Shown here one piece after another: positions 1-8,721 of a stretch of 64,000 bases of DNA. Each line of letters begins with the position of its first letter. The first letter of the stretch is position 1. The translations under genes were made by a program, and so were the position numbers. The notes beneath the pieces were generated by a model. That model was not told the origin of the DNA. It saw only the letters and a program-made list of their open reading frames with translations, and made no database searches. Location: NCBI RefSeq assembly GCF_011078175.1, contig NZ_JAALCJ010000003.1, positions 62,001 through 126,000 on the forward strand, in the 5' to 3' direction. This DNA is from Enterobacter cloacae. GTDB lineage: Bacteria > Pseudomonadota > Gammaproteobacteria > Enterobacterales > Enterobacteriaceae.

Positions 1-177
1 CCTGACGGCGATCCGCGCCCGGTTTTAATCGACGCCCTGCGATTTCTCAACCAGAATGTAACGCAGGAATGGCAGGATCTGAGTCTGGATGAATTGCTGA
101 TAAGGGCAATTGCTGACTGGTCGCTTATGGCCGTGCCAAAAATCCAGCATTCTCAAATGCGTTGCGCTGAGCTATGA
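1..177 (+). CDS. gluQ: Glutamyl-Q tRNA(Asp) synthetase, C-terminal end (partial)
   Basis: An open frame runs from the left edge in frame 1 to TGA at 175-177, encoding about 58 C-terminal residues that begin PDGDPRPVLIDALRFL. GluQRS is a truncated GluRS paralogue that glutamylates queuosine at the wobble position of tRNA(Asp). The assignment rests mainly on synteny, because gluQ lies directly upstream of pcnB in E. coli and relatives. The visible residues are the poorly conserved C-terminus and the catalytic domain lies outside the window. The frame is clean, and the downstream spacing of 42 bases to the pcnB start fits. Confidence 0.8.
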   Translation, partial: PDGDPRPVLIDALRFLNQNVTQEWQDLSLDELLIRAIADWSLMAVPKIQHSQMRCAEL

Positions 178-219
178 TTAGCCGCTTTTTTGATAACAAA
201 ACACACTACGAGGTGTACT

Positions 220-1617
220 ATTTTTACCCGAGTCGCTAATTTTTGCCGTAAAGTGCTGAGCCGCGAAGAGAGCATGGCGAACGACGCTATTGCACAGCCA
301 CACATGTCGGTCATTCCGCGTGAGCAGCACAATATTTCCCGCAAAGATATCAGTGAAAATGCCCTCAAGGTGCTCTATCGTCTGAATAAAGCAGGCTACG
401 AGGCCTATCTCGTCGGCGGCGGGGTTCGCGATTTACTGCTGGGCAAAAAACCAAAAGATTTCGACGTGACGACCAGCGCCACGCCTGAACAGGTGCGTAA
501 ACTCTTCCGCAACTGCCGTCTGGTTGGCCGCCGTTTCCGTCTGGCACATGTGATGTTTGGGCCCGAAATTATTGAAGTGGCGACCTTCCGCGGTCACCAC
601 GAAGCGGGCGTCAACGATCGCACGACTTCTCAGCGCGGACAAAACGGCATGCTGCTGCGCGACAACATTTTCGGCTCTATTGAAGAAGATGCCCAGCGTC
701 GCGATTTCACCATCAACAGCCTTTACTACAGCGTGGCGGATTTTACCGTGCGCGATTACGTCGGCGGCATGCAGGACCTGAAAGAGGGCCTGATTCGCCT
801 GATCGGCACGCCGGAAACGCGCTATCGCGAAGATCCGGTCCGTATGCTGCGCGCCGTGCGTTTCGCCGCCAAGCTGAACATGCGTATCAGCCCGGAAACC
901 GCAGAGCCTATCCCGCGCCTGGCGACGCTGATCAACGACGTGCCCCCTGCCCGCCTGTTTGAGGAGTCGTTAAAGCTGCTCCAGGCAGGCTACGGGTTCG
1001 AAACCTACAATCTGCTGCGCGAATACAACCTGTTCCAGCCGCTGTTCCCGACCATCACCCGCTACTTCACCGAAAACGGTGACAGCGCAATGGAGCGGAT
1101 AATTGCGCAGGTGCTGAAGAACACGGATACCCGTATTCATAACGATATGCGCGTGAATCCGGCGTTCCTGTTCGCGGCCATGTTCTGGTATCCGCTGCTG
1201 GAAACAGCGCAGCGCATCACTCAGGAAAGCGGTCTCGCCTATTATGATGCGTTCGCGCTGGCAGCAAACGACGTGCTGGACGAAGGCTGTCGCACGCTGG
1301 CGATCCCGAAACGTATTACCACGCTGGTGCGTGATATCTGGCAGCTTCAGCTGCGTATGTCCCGCCGTCAGGGTAAACGCGCCTGGAAGCTGATGGAGCA
1401 TCCGAAGTTCCGCGCTGCGTTCGATTTGCTCTCTCTGCGTGCTGAAGTCGAAAGAAATCAGGAGCTACAGCGCCTGGCGCAGTGGTGGGGAGAATTTCAG
1501 GTCTCTGCACCACCGGAGCAAAAAGATATGCTCACGGATCTGGATGATGAGCCGGCACCGCGCCGTCGTCACCGTCGCCCGCGCAAGCGCGCACCGCGTC
1601 GTGAAGGCACGGCATGA
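220..1617 (+). CDS. pcnB: Poly(A) polymerase I, AUU start codon
   Basis: PcnB adds 3' poly(A) tails to RNA, promoting degradosome decay and controlling plasmid copy number through antisense RNAs. The 465-residue protein has the nucleotidyltransferase signature [11 protein letters not shown] (about residues 65-75), with the catalytic pair D80 and D82 in DFDVTT. It ends in a long basic tail ([14 protein letters not shown]) that fits RNA binding. I start it at ATT 220-222, because from there the product reads [16 protein letters not shown], matching the E. coli N-terminus. A GAGGTG element lies just upstream at 210-215. An in-frame ATG at 190 would add ten residues with no ribosome-binding site. 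E. coli pcnB is known to start at AUU, which keeps its expression low. The stop overlaps the folK start by four bases. Confidence 0.97.
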   Translation: MFTRVANFCRKVLSREESMANDAIAQPHMSVIPREQHNISRKDISENALKVLYRLNKAGYEAYLVGGGVRDLLLGKKPKDFDVTTSATPEQVRKLFRNCRLVGRRFRLAHVMFGPEIIEVATFRGHHEAGVNDRTTSQRGQNGMLLRDNIFGSIEEDAQRRDFTINSLYYSVADFTVRDYVGGMQDLKEGLIRLIGTPETRYREDPVRMLRAVRFAAKLNMRISPETAEPIPRLATLINDVPPARLFEESLKLLQAGYGFETYNLLREYNLFQPLFPTITRYFTENGDSAMERIIAQVLKNTDTRIHNDMRVNPAFLFAAMFWYPLLETAQRITQESGLAYYDAFALAANDVLDEGCRTLAIPKRITTLVRDIWQLQLRMSRRQGKRAWKLMEHPKFRAAFDLLSLRAEVERNQELQRLAQWWGEFQVSAPPEQKDMLTDLDDEPAPRRRHRRPRKRAPRREGTA

Positions 1618-2093
1618 CCCTTGCTTATATCGCTATCGGCAGCAATCTGGCCTCTCCGCTTGAGCAGGTTAACGCTGCCGTGCAGGCCCTGGGGGAGATC
1701 CCCCAAAGCCGCATTGTCGCGCTGTCCTCATTTTACCGCACGCCCCCGCTCGGCCCGCAGGATCAGCCTGATTATCTGAACGCCGCCGTGGTGCTGGAAA
1801 CGACCCTTGACGCTGAAACACTGCTGGATAATACCCAGCGTATTGAGCTACAGCAGGGTCGCGTCCGCAAAGCCGAACGCTGGGGTCCGCGCACGCTCGA
1901 CCTCGATATTATGCTTTTCGGCCACGAGGTGATGAGTACCGAACGTCTCATCGTTCCGCACTACGACATGAAAAATCGCGGGTTTATGCTCTGGCCGCTG
2001 TTTGAAGTCGCTCCCCATCTCACCTTCCCTGACGGCACATCTCTGCAAGCCGTTCTGCAAAATCTCAACGCGGATAAACCGGCCCGCTGGTAA
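1614..2093 (+). CDS. folK: HPPK, 6-hydroxymethyl-7,8-dihydropterin pyrophosphokinase
   Basis: FolK transfers pyrophosphate from ATP to 6-hydroxymethyl-7,8-dihydropterin, the step before dihydropteroate synthase in folate synthesis. The 159-residue product is of family length. It carries the HPPK signature [15 protein letters not shown] around residues 89-103, with the two metal-binding aspartates D96 and D98. The ATG lies inside ATGA with the pcnB stop, so the two are translationally coupled and probably cotranscribed, as in E. coli. The product is cytosolic. Confidence 0.98.
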   Translation: MTLAYIAIGSNLASPLEQVNAAVQALGEIPQSRIVALSSFYRTPPLGPQDQPDYLNAAVVLETTLDAETLLDNTQRIELQQGRVRKAERWGPRTLDLDIMLFGHEVMSTERLIVPHYDMKNRGFMLWPLFEVAPHLTFPDGTSLQAVLQNLNADKPARW

Positions 2094-2152
2094 CCCCATC
2101 TCCGCATCGATTAGCCATTTATTATTTGTGGTTAATCGATTGCCTAAAATCA

Positions 2153-2180
2153 TTGTTCCCTCGAATGTTACTGTTAGAAT
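2153..2180 (+). promoter_or_regulatory. Predicted sigma-70 promoter for panBC
   Basis: TTGTTC at 2153-2158 and TAGAAT at 2175-2180 are separated by 16 bases. The -10 is preceded by TG at 2172-2173 (extended -10). This sits 37 bases upstream of the panB ATG, in the only gap between folK and panB. It is a prediction by eye; the 16-base spacing is slightly short. Confidence 0.5.
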
Positions 2181-2216
2181 GCGCAAAGATTCGCTTTTGG
2201 GTCATCAGGAAACAGT

Positions 2217-3008
2217 ATGAAACCAACCACCATCTCCTTATTGCAGAAATGCAAACAGGAAAAAAAACGCTTCGCCACGATCACCGCGTATGACTACAGC
2301 TTCGCAAAACTATTTGCCGAAGAAGGGATCAACGTCATGCTGGTCGGAGATTCATTAGGGATGACGGTACAAGGACATGATTCCACTCTGCCGGTCACGG
2401 TCGAGGATATTGCTTACCATACCCGTGCCGTGCGCCGGGGTGCCCCCACCTGCCTGCTGCTTTCCGATCTGCCGTTTATGGCCTACGCCACCCCGGAACA
2501 GGCCTTCGAAAATGCGGCGACAGTGATGCGCGCCGGCGCCAATATGGTCAAAATTGAAGGCGGCGCCTGGCTGGTCGATACGGTGAAAATGCTCACCGAG
2601 CGCGCTGTGCCCGTTTGTGGTCATTTGGGTCTGACGCCGCAGTCTGTCAATATCTTTGGTGGCTACAAGGTTCAGGGACGCGGCGATGCGGCACAGACGC
2701 TGTTTGATGATGCCGTGGCGCTGGAAGCCGCAGGCGCGCAGCTGCTGGTGCTGGAGTGCGTGCCGGTTGAACTGGCTAAGCGTATCACTGAGGCGCTGTC
2801 GATTCCGGTGATCGGCATCGGCGCGGGCAACGTCACCGATGGCCAGATCCTGGTCATGCACGACGCCTTCGGGATCACCGGCGGGCACATTCCAAAATTC
2901 GCCAAAAATTTCCTGACAGAAGCAGGCGACATGCGTGCTGCTGTGCGGCAGTATATTGCCGAGGTTGAGTCCGGCGTCTATCCGGGCGAAGAACACAGTT
3001 TCCATTAA
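2217..3008 (+). CDS. panB: 3-methyl-2-oxobutanoate hydroxymethyltransferase
   Basis: PanB transfers a hydroxymethyl group from methylenetetrahydrofolate to 2-oxoisovalerate, giving ketopantoate, the first committed step to pantothenate. The 263-residue protein shows the metal-binding aspartates D45 (VGDSLGM) and D84 (LSDLPF) and the catalytic glutamate at about 180 (VLECVP). An AGGAAACAG ribosome-binding site precedes the ATG. It is followed after 11 bases by panC, so the two form an operon. The product is a cytosolic TIM-barrel enzyme. Confidence 0.98.
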   Translation: MKPTTISLLQKCKQEKKRFATITAYDYSFAKLFAEEGINVMLVGDSLGMTVQGHDSTLPVTVEDIAYHTRAVRRGAPTCLLLSDLPFMAYATPEQAFENAATVMRAGANMVKIEGGAWLVDTVKMLTERAVPVCGHLGLTPQSVNIFGGYKVQGRGDAAQTLFDDAVALEAAGAQLLVLECVPVELAKRITEALSIPVIGIGAGNVTDGQILVMHDAFGITGGHIPKFAKNFLTEAGDMRAAVRQYIAEVESGVYPGEEHSFH

Positions 3009-3019
3009 GGAGTCTCGTT

Positions 3020-3871
3020 GTGCTAATCATTGAAACCCTGCCGTTGCTCCGCCAACATATTCGTCGCGCGCGTCAGGAAGGTAAACGTATCGCCCTGGTT
3101 CCAACCATGGGCAATCTGCATGACGGCCATATGAAGCTGGTCGATGAGGCGCGTGCGCGGGCAGATATCGTGGTGGTAAGTATCTTCGTTAACCCAATGC
3201 AGTTTGACCGCGCCGACGACCTTGCACGTTACCCGCGCACTCTCCAGGAAGATTGCGAGAAGCTCAAAAAGCGTCATGCGGATATCGTCTTCGCACCCGC
3301 CCCGGCGGATATCTACCCGCAGGGCACCGACGACGCGACCTTCGTTGACGTTCCGGGCATTTCCACCATGCTGGAAGGAGCAAGCCGTCCAGGCCATTTT
3401 CGCGGCGTGTCCACCATCGTCAGCAAGCTGTTTAACCTGGTGCAACCGGACATCGCCTGCTTTGGCGAGAAAGATTTCCAGCAGCTGGCACTGATCCGCA
3501 AAATGGTTGCCGACATGGGCTACGACATTGAGATCGTCGGTGTGCCGATTGTGCGTGCAAAAGACGGTCTGGCGCTCAGCTCCCGTAACGGCTATCTCAC
3601 TGCCGAGCAGCGCAAGATCGCACCGGGCTTAAGCAAGGTGATGTCCGCCATGGCCGAACAGCTTCTGGCGAAAGCGTTAAGCGCGGAAGAGATCGTCGCT
3701 CTGGCTGAACAGTCGCTGAACGACAACGGCTTCCGCGCTGATGATATTCAAATCCGTGATGCTGATACTCTGCTTGAACTCACGGAGACCAGCAAACGTG
3801 CAGTAATTCTGGTGGCGGCATGGCTTGGCCAGGCTCGCCTGATTGACAACAAAGTGGTTGAGCTGGCGTAG
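3020..3871 (+). CDS. panC: Pantothenate synthetase (pantoate-beta-alanine ligase)
   Basis: PanC condenses pantoate and beta-alanine with ATP through a pantoyl-adenylate. The 283-residue protein has [10 protein letters not shown] near residue 28, containing the HxxH-type nucleotide-binding histidines H34 and H37, and the [10 protein letters not shown] loop near residue 180. The start is GTG at 3020, placed nine bases after AAGGAG, and gives the expected N-terminus [11 protein letters not shown]. It is followed directly by panD. The yadD gene found between panC and panD in E. coli K-12 is absent here. Confidence 0.98.
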   Translation: MLIIETLPLLRQHIRRARQEGKRIALVPTMGNLHDGHMKLVDEARARADIVVVSIFVNPMQFDRADDLARYPRTLQEDCEKLKKRHADIVFAPAPADIYPQGTDDATFVDVPGISTMLEGASRPGHFRGVSTIVSKLFNLVQPDIACFGEKDFQQLALIRKMVADMGYDIEIVGVPIVRAKDGLALSSRNGYLTAEQRKIAPGLSKVMSAMAEQLLAKALSAEEIVALAEQSLNDNGFRADDIQIRDADTLLELTETSKRAVILVAAWLGQARLIDNKVVELA

Positions 3872-3904
3872 TTTTTTCTACCCGGAAGATGAAAGGTAAA
3901 CGTA

Positions 3905-4285
3905 ATGATTCGCAAAATGCTGCAAGGTAAGCTTCACCGTGTGAAAGTCACCCAGGCCGACCTGCACTATGAAGGCTCCTGCGCGATCGACCAGGATTTT
4001 CTCGACGCGGCGGGTATTCTCGAAAACGAAGCTATTGATATCTGGAATGTAAACAACGGCAAGCGCTTTTCAACGTATGCGATCGCCGCTGAGCGCGGAT
4101 CGAAAATCATCTCTGTTAACGGCGCTGCTGCACACTGTGCGGACGTGGGTGATATCGTGATCATCGCCAGCTTCGTCATGATGTCTGATGAAGAAGCGCG
4201 CCGCTGGCAGCCTAAGGTCGCTTATTTCGAAGGCGATAACGACATGAAGCGCACCGCTAAGGCGATTCCGGTTCAGGTGGCATAA
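3905..4285 (+). CDS. panD: Aspartate 1-decarboxylase proenzyme
   Basis: PanD makes beta-alanine from L-aspartate, supplying panC. The 126-residue proenzyme has the self-cleavage site G24-S25 in HYEGSCAID, which yields the pyruvoyl cofactor on the alpha chain, and Y58 lies in the conserved downstream region. Length matches the family. It lies 33 bases after panC. In E. coli maturation also needs PanM (PanZ), which is not in this window. The gene ends at a perfect palindrome that marks the edge of the fimbrial region. Confidence 0.98.
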   Translation: MIRKMLQGKLHRVKVTQADLHYEGSCAIDQDFLDAAGILENEAIDIWNVNNGKRFSTYAIAAERGSKIISVNGAAAHCADVGDIVIIASFVMMSDEEARRWQPKVAYFEGDNDMKRTAKAIPVQVA

Positions 4286-4295
4286 GACTCCTGGT

Positions 4296-4327
4296 ATTAA
4301 TTACCCGATGTATATCGGGTAATTAAT
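4296..4327 (+). terminator. Perfect 14-bp hairpin after panD
   Basis: ATTAATTACCCGAT at 4296-4309 is the exact reverse complement of ATCGGGTAATTAAT at 4314-4327, with a four-base loop. It begins ten bases after the panD stop. No T-run follows, so it may be a 3'-end stabiliser or a weak terminator. The outer A/T pairs supply a short T-rich stretch on either strand. Confidence 0.55.
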
Positions 4328-4588
4328 ATAAACAAGGCAAATATAATAAAGTAATTTGTATGCTTTTTTAATTCCAGCCCTACATTCATTCCCTTCCGTT
4401 AGACGTCCCATTAACACCCCCCATAAAACCAGTAATATTATCTTAATAAGCTTTTAAGAATCTTTAATAACAAACGGCTTCTCACAACCCACTAAAATCA
4501 CATAGAATTCACATCCCGAATATTATTTCGGGAAAAGTATAAATTTTAAATATGTTTAATTTTTAGTATTTATAATATGGATATCAAA
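4328..4588 (+). promoter_or_regulatory. A/T-rich upstream region of the fimbrial operon
   Basis: This is a 260-base non-coding stretch, much richer in A/T than the pan genes. A perfect 7-bp hairpin (TCCCGAA/TTCGGGA, 4514-4533) sits about 55 bases before the first fimbrial gene and probably lies in the leader. A TATAAT hexamer occupies 4571-4576, directly against an ATG at 4577. I found no invertible-element repeats of the fimS type and no recombinase gene. The strong A/T content fits silencing by H-NS, which is inference. Confidence 0.45.
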
Positions 4589-5191
4589 ATGGTTTTTAAT
4601 AAATTAGGTCTGGCAACGGTCGTAGCAATGGTTATGAGCGCAGGTTCTGCAATGGCAGCTTCAGATACAGGTACTGTTACTTTCCACGGTATGGTTTCTA
4701 ACAATACCTGTAAAGTTTCCCTGGATCAGAAAATTGACCAGGAAGGCAATGATTTCGACGTTAACCTGGATACCGTATTTGTAAAAGATTTCGCAAATGC
4801 CCTGGGTACCACCAGTACGCTGGGTGAAAAGAAATTCTCTCTGACACTGACCGGTTGCGATTCAGCTACCGTTAAAAAAGCATCTGCTCAGTTTGATTCA
4901 TGGGCGGGTTCTTCTTCGACTTCTGGCGGTCTGCTGGTTCCAGCCTCAAACACCCTGGGCGCTGCTAAAAACGTTAACCTGGTTCTGTCGAACGACGGTA
5001 ACTCTGCGACCGATCAGATTAAACTGGACCAGTCTAACAACACCCAGAAAGCCACTGTTGATGCAGCTGGCGCAGGTACACTTTACTACCGTGTAGCTTA
5101 CACCCAGGGCCAGAGCTGGGATGCAGCGAACAACCCAGTATCTGCCGGTGTTGTTCAGGCGCAGGCCGCTTTTACGCTGATCTACGAATAA
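4589..5191 (+). CDS. Major fimbrial subunit (YadN-position pilin)
   Basis: A 200-residue type 1-like pilin subunit, exported by Sec and assembled by donor-strand exchange. It has a signal peptide ending in SAGSAMA before ASDTG, the early cysteine of the pilin disulfide (NNTCKVSL) with its partner in LTGCDS, and the beta-zipper C-terminus AAFTLIYE. It is first in the operon, as the E. coli major subunit yadN is. I chose ATG 4589, which has a short GGA seven bases upstream. An in-frame ATG at 4577 adds MDIK but has no Shine-Dalgarno sequence and abuts TATAAT. A hairpin follows the gene. Confidence 0.9.
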   Translation: MVFNKLGLATVVAMVMSAGSAMAASDTGTVTFHGMVSNNTCKVSLDQKIDQEGNDFDVNLDTVFVKDFANALGTTSTLGEKKFSLTLTGCDSATVKKASAQFDSWAGSSSTSGGLLVPASNTLGAAKNVNLVLSNDGNSATDQIKLDQSNNTQKATVDAAGAGTLYYRVAYTQGQSWDAANNPVSAGVVQAQAAFTLIYE

Positions 5192-5218
5192 TTCTAAGCT
5201 CTTAGTATTAAAGAAGAT

Positions 5219-5246
5219 TAATCCCCTGACATCCGCCGGGGGATTA
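5219..5246 (+). terminator. Intercistronic hairpin between pilin and chaperone
   Basis: TAATCCCC (5219-5226) pairs with GGGGATTA (5239-5246) around a 12-base loop, 27 bases after the pilin stop and 30 before the chaperone ATG. There is no T-run. Hairpins here in other fimbrial operons keep the major subunit mRNA abundant relative to distal genes, which is the likely role. Confidence 0.5.
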
Positions 5247-5275
5247 TTGATATCATTCCAACAGGAAGTGGAAAA

Positions 5276-6019
5276 ATGTTAATTACATCATTTTATAAGG
5301 GATTGAAAGCAGCTTGTCTCGCTGCTGCTGCTTGTTATTCATTTCAGGCTAGCGCAGATATCGTAATTTCTGGGACACGTATTGTTTATCAGCAGTCGCA
5401 GAAAGATGTTATTGTTTCTTTAGACAATCGTGGTAAAAAACCGTTGCTGGTCCAGTCATGGCTCGACGATGGTCGTGATAATATCAATCCACAGGAATTA
5501 AAACTGCCTTTTATTATTACGCCTCCTGTCTCTCGAATTGATCCTCAGAAAGGTCAGTCTGTTCGTATCTCATGGTTGGGGGGGACATTACCTCAGGATC
5601 GCGAATCACTATTTTGGTTTAACGTTCTTGAGATCCCACCTAAATCCAAACTTAAAGACGGTGAAAGTCCAAACCAGCTTCAGCTTGCTTTCCGCACGCG
5701 GATTAAACTCTTCTTCCGACCTGACGGACTGAAAGGCACGCCGGGCGATGCTGCATCTAAAGTAACATGGTCACAGCAAAGACAAGGTAAGACAGTAAAC
5801 TTAATTGCCCATAACGATTCACCATACAACGTATCTGTTTCAAGCGTGACATTAAAAGCGTCGGGAAAATCATATCCTGTCGAGCATAAATCTATTTTAC
5901 CATTTAGCACTCAAACCATGCAGGTAAAAGGTTTAAGCAATATAACGATGGGTACCGTCATTTACGACACCATTAATGATAATGGTGGCTCTGATACTTT
6001 TGACGCAAAAGTTAAATAA
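5276..6019 (+). CDS. yadV: Periplasmic fimbrial chaperone, PapD family
   Basis: This chaperone binds pilin subunits in the periplasm, caps them by donor-strand complementation and delivers them to the usher. The 247-residue protein has a signal peptide ending in FQASA before DIVISGTRIVY. It shows the family blocks IVISGTRIVYQQSQKDV, LVQSW, PPVSRIDP, GQSVRISW and the FWFNVLEIPP stretch, then RIKLFFRP. An AGGAAG ribosome-binding site lies upstream. Position and sequence match E. coli YadV (EcpD). Its codons 102-104 lie in a run of seven G at 5578-5584. Confidence 0.95.
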   Translation: MLITSFYKGLKAACLAAAACYSFQASADIVISGTRIVYQQSQKDVIVSLDNRGKKPLLVQSWLDDGRDNINPQELKLPFIITPPVSRIDPQKGQSVRISWLGGTLPQDRESLFWFNVLEIPPKSKLKDGESPNQLQLAFRTRIKLFFRPDGLKGTPGDAASKVTWSQQRQGKTVNLIAHNDSPYNVSVSSVTLKASGKSYPVEHKSILPFSTQTMQVKGLSNITMGTVIYDTINDNGGSDTFDAKVK

Positions 6020-6099
6020 CAGCAAAAACATTACCAATAATAATTATCAGTAGTTTGAATGATACAAGACATTCGAACAACGACTTGTCTGGATGAAGC

Positions 6100-8694
6100 A
6101 TGCTATTTCAACGCTCACTCTTATGTATCGCAATCTGCGCAGCATTCCCTTTATATGCAAGCGAGAATGGGATAAAAAATGCAGAATCTCCTTCCGAATC
6201 AGAATCGGCAATTGAATTCAATGATCAATTCCTTATTGATAATGGTGGAGGTATCAACGTTGAGCGTTATGCTTACGGCAACCCCGTTCTGCCCGGCACC
6301 TATCGCGTAAAAGTTAACCTGAATGGCACTCCCAAGTCCACGGTTGAGATGACCTTTATCGATAATAAGACGCCACGCGCCTCTGCGTGTCTGACTAAAG
6401 TGATTTTATCTCAATCAGGTATAGATACCCGCGTACTGGTGGACGAATATCAGGATAATGAAGATGCATGCGTGGATATCAAGAAATACTATCCCGACGC
6501 CTCTGCTAACTTTGATAGTAACAGGCAGGAAATGGATCTTCATTTCCCACAAATTTATGTCCTGAAGCTTCCGGCAGGCTACGTTGACCCTTCTTTATGG
6601 GATAACGGTGTTCCAGCCGGAATACTCTCATACGATCTTAACACCTGGCATAGCGAATCCGGCAGCGCTAACACCGATACCGCCTATGCTGGCCTGCATT
6701 ATGGTCTGAACATGGGGCCATGGCGTTTACGTTCCCGTGGGAGTCTGAACTGGGACAGTGAGAATGGTTCACACTATTCAAGCCAGGACATTTACCTTCA
6801 GCGAGATATCACCCCGCTGAGAGCCCAGCTGGTCATGGGTGATTCTTTCACGCGAGGTGACATCTTTGATGCCGTGAACTTAAGCGGTGCGCGCATGTAC
6901 AACGACGATCGCATGCTCCCGCAAGGCTCTACTGGCTACGCCCCCGTTATTCGAGGTGTCGCGAATAGCAACGCTAAGGTCACCGTAATCCAGAGTGGCA
7001 ACAAAATTTATGAAACAACCGTTCCACCTGGCGCATTTGAGATCAACGATCTCAGCACGACAGGCTATGGCAACGATTTAATTGTTACCGTTGAAGAAGC
7101 TGATGGCAGCAAACGGACTTTTACCGTTCCGTTCTCCTCTGTAACACAGATGCTGCGTCCAGGCTCCAGCCGCTGGGATATTGGCTTAGGTGAGCTTAAT
7201 GACGATTCATTACGCGACAAACCCAACGTCGGTTATGCAACCTATTCGTATGGTCTGAGTAATACCTTCACCGGTTACGTTGGCGCGCAATATACAGATA
7301 TGGATTTCTACGCCGGCTTGCTCGGGTTGGCCATGAATACTGAAATGGGTGCATTTGCAGCAGACGTTACCCAGTCTTATGCCGACATCGAGGGACTGGA
7401 CACGCTTAAAGGGCAGAGTTATCGACTGACTTACAGCAAAATGCTCGAAGCGACAAACACCTCTTTAAACGTGGCTGCTTATCGTTTCTCAACCGAAGAT
7501 TACCTCAGTCTGAATGATGCCGCCTCTTTACAGGACAGCATTCATCATCAGGAATACGGTAATCGCTCTTATGACAGCAACGCTCAGCTTTACGCTGACT
7601 ATCAGCGAACCAAAAATCAGGTACAGATTAGCCTTAACCAGCCGTTGCAGATTAACGGCGATGATCACGGTTCACTCTATGTTAGCGGTACCTGGCAGGA
7701 TTACTGGAACGACAGCAGTTCTACGTCCGACTACAGCGTGGGTTACAACAACAGCTTTGCCTACGGAAGCTACAGCATTTCTGTGCAACGCACCTACGAT
7801 GAGTCTGGAGAAAAGGACGATAGCGTTTATGTCAACGTCAGCATCCCCTTCAGTCTGTTCGATAAAGAGGGAGCGCAGGCCGGTGGGTTCAATAACGTTA
7901 ACATGAGCTTGCGTTCAGATTTTAAAGGCGGAACCAGCTTCAACTCAACGGCGAGCGGAAATGCCAAAAATAACGATATGAGCTACTCCGTCAGTGCCTC
8001 TTCGAACGGAGGAAACTACGGCAACCTGAACCAGGTCAGTGGCTACAGTTCATGGAATAGCCCTTACGGTCCGCTTGGACTCTCTGCATCCTTTGGTGAT
8101 GACAATAGCAAACAATATTCCGCCAGTTACAACGGGGGAATGATTGTTCACACAGGGGGGGTAGTGTTTACACCTGGCAGTATCGGTGAAACGGATTCTT
8201 TGGCCCTGGTGAAAGCAAGTGGCGCAACGGGCGCTCGCCTGGGATACGGTCAGAGCCGAATTAATAGCTCTGGCTACGGGATTATGCCGTATATGTCCGC
8301 TTATCGAGAAAACCGCGTATCACTTGATATCAGCACTCTCGAAACTGATGTCGAAATTAAAAGTACCAGCGCAGTAGCCGTACCGCGCAATGGCTCCGTT
8401 GTACTGGTGAATTTTGAAACGGACGAAGGTCGTTCACTTGTCCTGGAATTACAGCGTTCTGATAAAGGCTTTATTCCGTTAGGTGCTGATGTGCTGAACG
8501 AGAAAAATGAACCTATCGGAACAGTAGGCCAGGCAGGGCAGGCTTACGTACGCGGAGTAGACGAAAAAGGAACGCTTCGGGTTGTTTGGGGTAACGACAG
8601 TGCCAGTAACTGTACCGTGCATTATCAAATCCCGGCTAATGCTAAAAAAGCGGGCCTAACGACCATTTTGAATGGTCAACAGTGTCAAATGTAA
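6100..8694 (+). CDS. htrE: Outer-membrane fimbrial usher
   Basis: The usher is the outer-membrane beta-barrel that accepts chaperone-subunit complexes and threads the pilus outward. The 864-residue protein has a signal peptide (to about residue 20), the N-terminal chaperone-binding domain (FNDQFLIDNGG, RYAYGNPVLPGTYRV), a barrel with plug, and a C-terminal domain ending in a Cys pair (NCTVHYQ and GQQCQM). Blocks such as VPPGAFEINDL and the SDG/ADGSKRTF stretch follow E. coli HtrE closely, with almost the same length. It lies between the chaperone and minor subunit genes. A run of seven G occurs at 8155-8161 in codons for a Gly-Gly pair. Confidence 0.96.
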   Translation: MLFQRSLLCIAICAAFPLYASENGIKNAESPSESESAIEFNDQFLIDNGGGINVERYAYGNPVLPGTYRVKVNLNGTPKSTVEMTFIDNKTPRASACLTKVILSQSGIDTRVLVDEYQDNEDACVDIKKYYPDASANFDSNRQEMDLHFPQIYVLKLPAGYVDPSLWDNGVPAGILSYDLNTWHSESGSANTDTAYAGLHYGLNMGPWRLRSRGSLNWDSENGSHYSSQDIYLQRDITPLRAQLVMGDSFTRGDIFDAVNLSGARMYNDDRMLPQGSTGYAPVIRGVANSNAKVTVIQSGNKIYETTVPPGAFEINDLSTTGYGNDLIVTVEEADGSKRTFTVPFSSVTQMLRPGSSRWDIGLGELNDDSLRDKPNVGYATYSYGLSNTFTGYVGAQYTDMDFYAGLLGLAMNTEMGAFAADVTQSYADIEGLDTLKGQSYRLTYSKMLEATNTSLNVAAYRFSTEDYLSLNDAASLQDSIHHQEYGNRSYDSNAQLYADYQRTKNQVQISLNQPLQINGDDHGSLYVSGTWQDYWNDSSSTSDYSVGYNNSFAYGSYSISVQRTYDESGEKDDSVYVNVSIPFSLFDKEGAQAGGFNNVNMSLRSDFKGGTSFNSTASGNAKNNDMSYSVSASSNGGNYGNLNQVSGYSSWNSPYGPLGLSASFGDDNSKQYSASYNGGMIVHTGGVVFTPGSIGETDSLALVKASGATGARLGYGQSRINSSGYGIMPYMSAYRENRVSLDISTLETDVEIKSTSAVAVPRNGSVVLVNFETDEGRSLVLELQRSDKGFIPLGADVLNEKNEPIGTVGQAGQAYVRGVDEKGTLRVVWGNDSASNCTVHYQIPANAKKAGLTTILNGQQCQM

Positions 8695-8721
8695 TGATAT
8701 AGACAACAGGGAATTACACCC

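Noticed and set aside
4286-4588. Invertible promoter switch for the fimbriae
   Set aside because: No matching inverted repeats at a suitable distance and no recombinase gene nearby.
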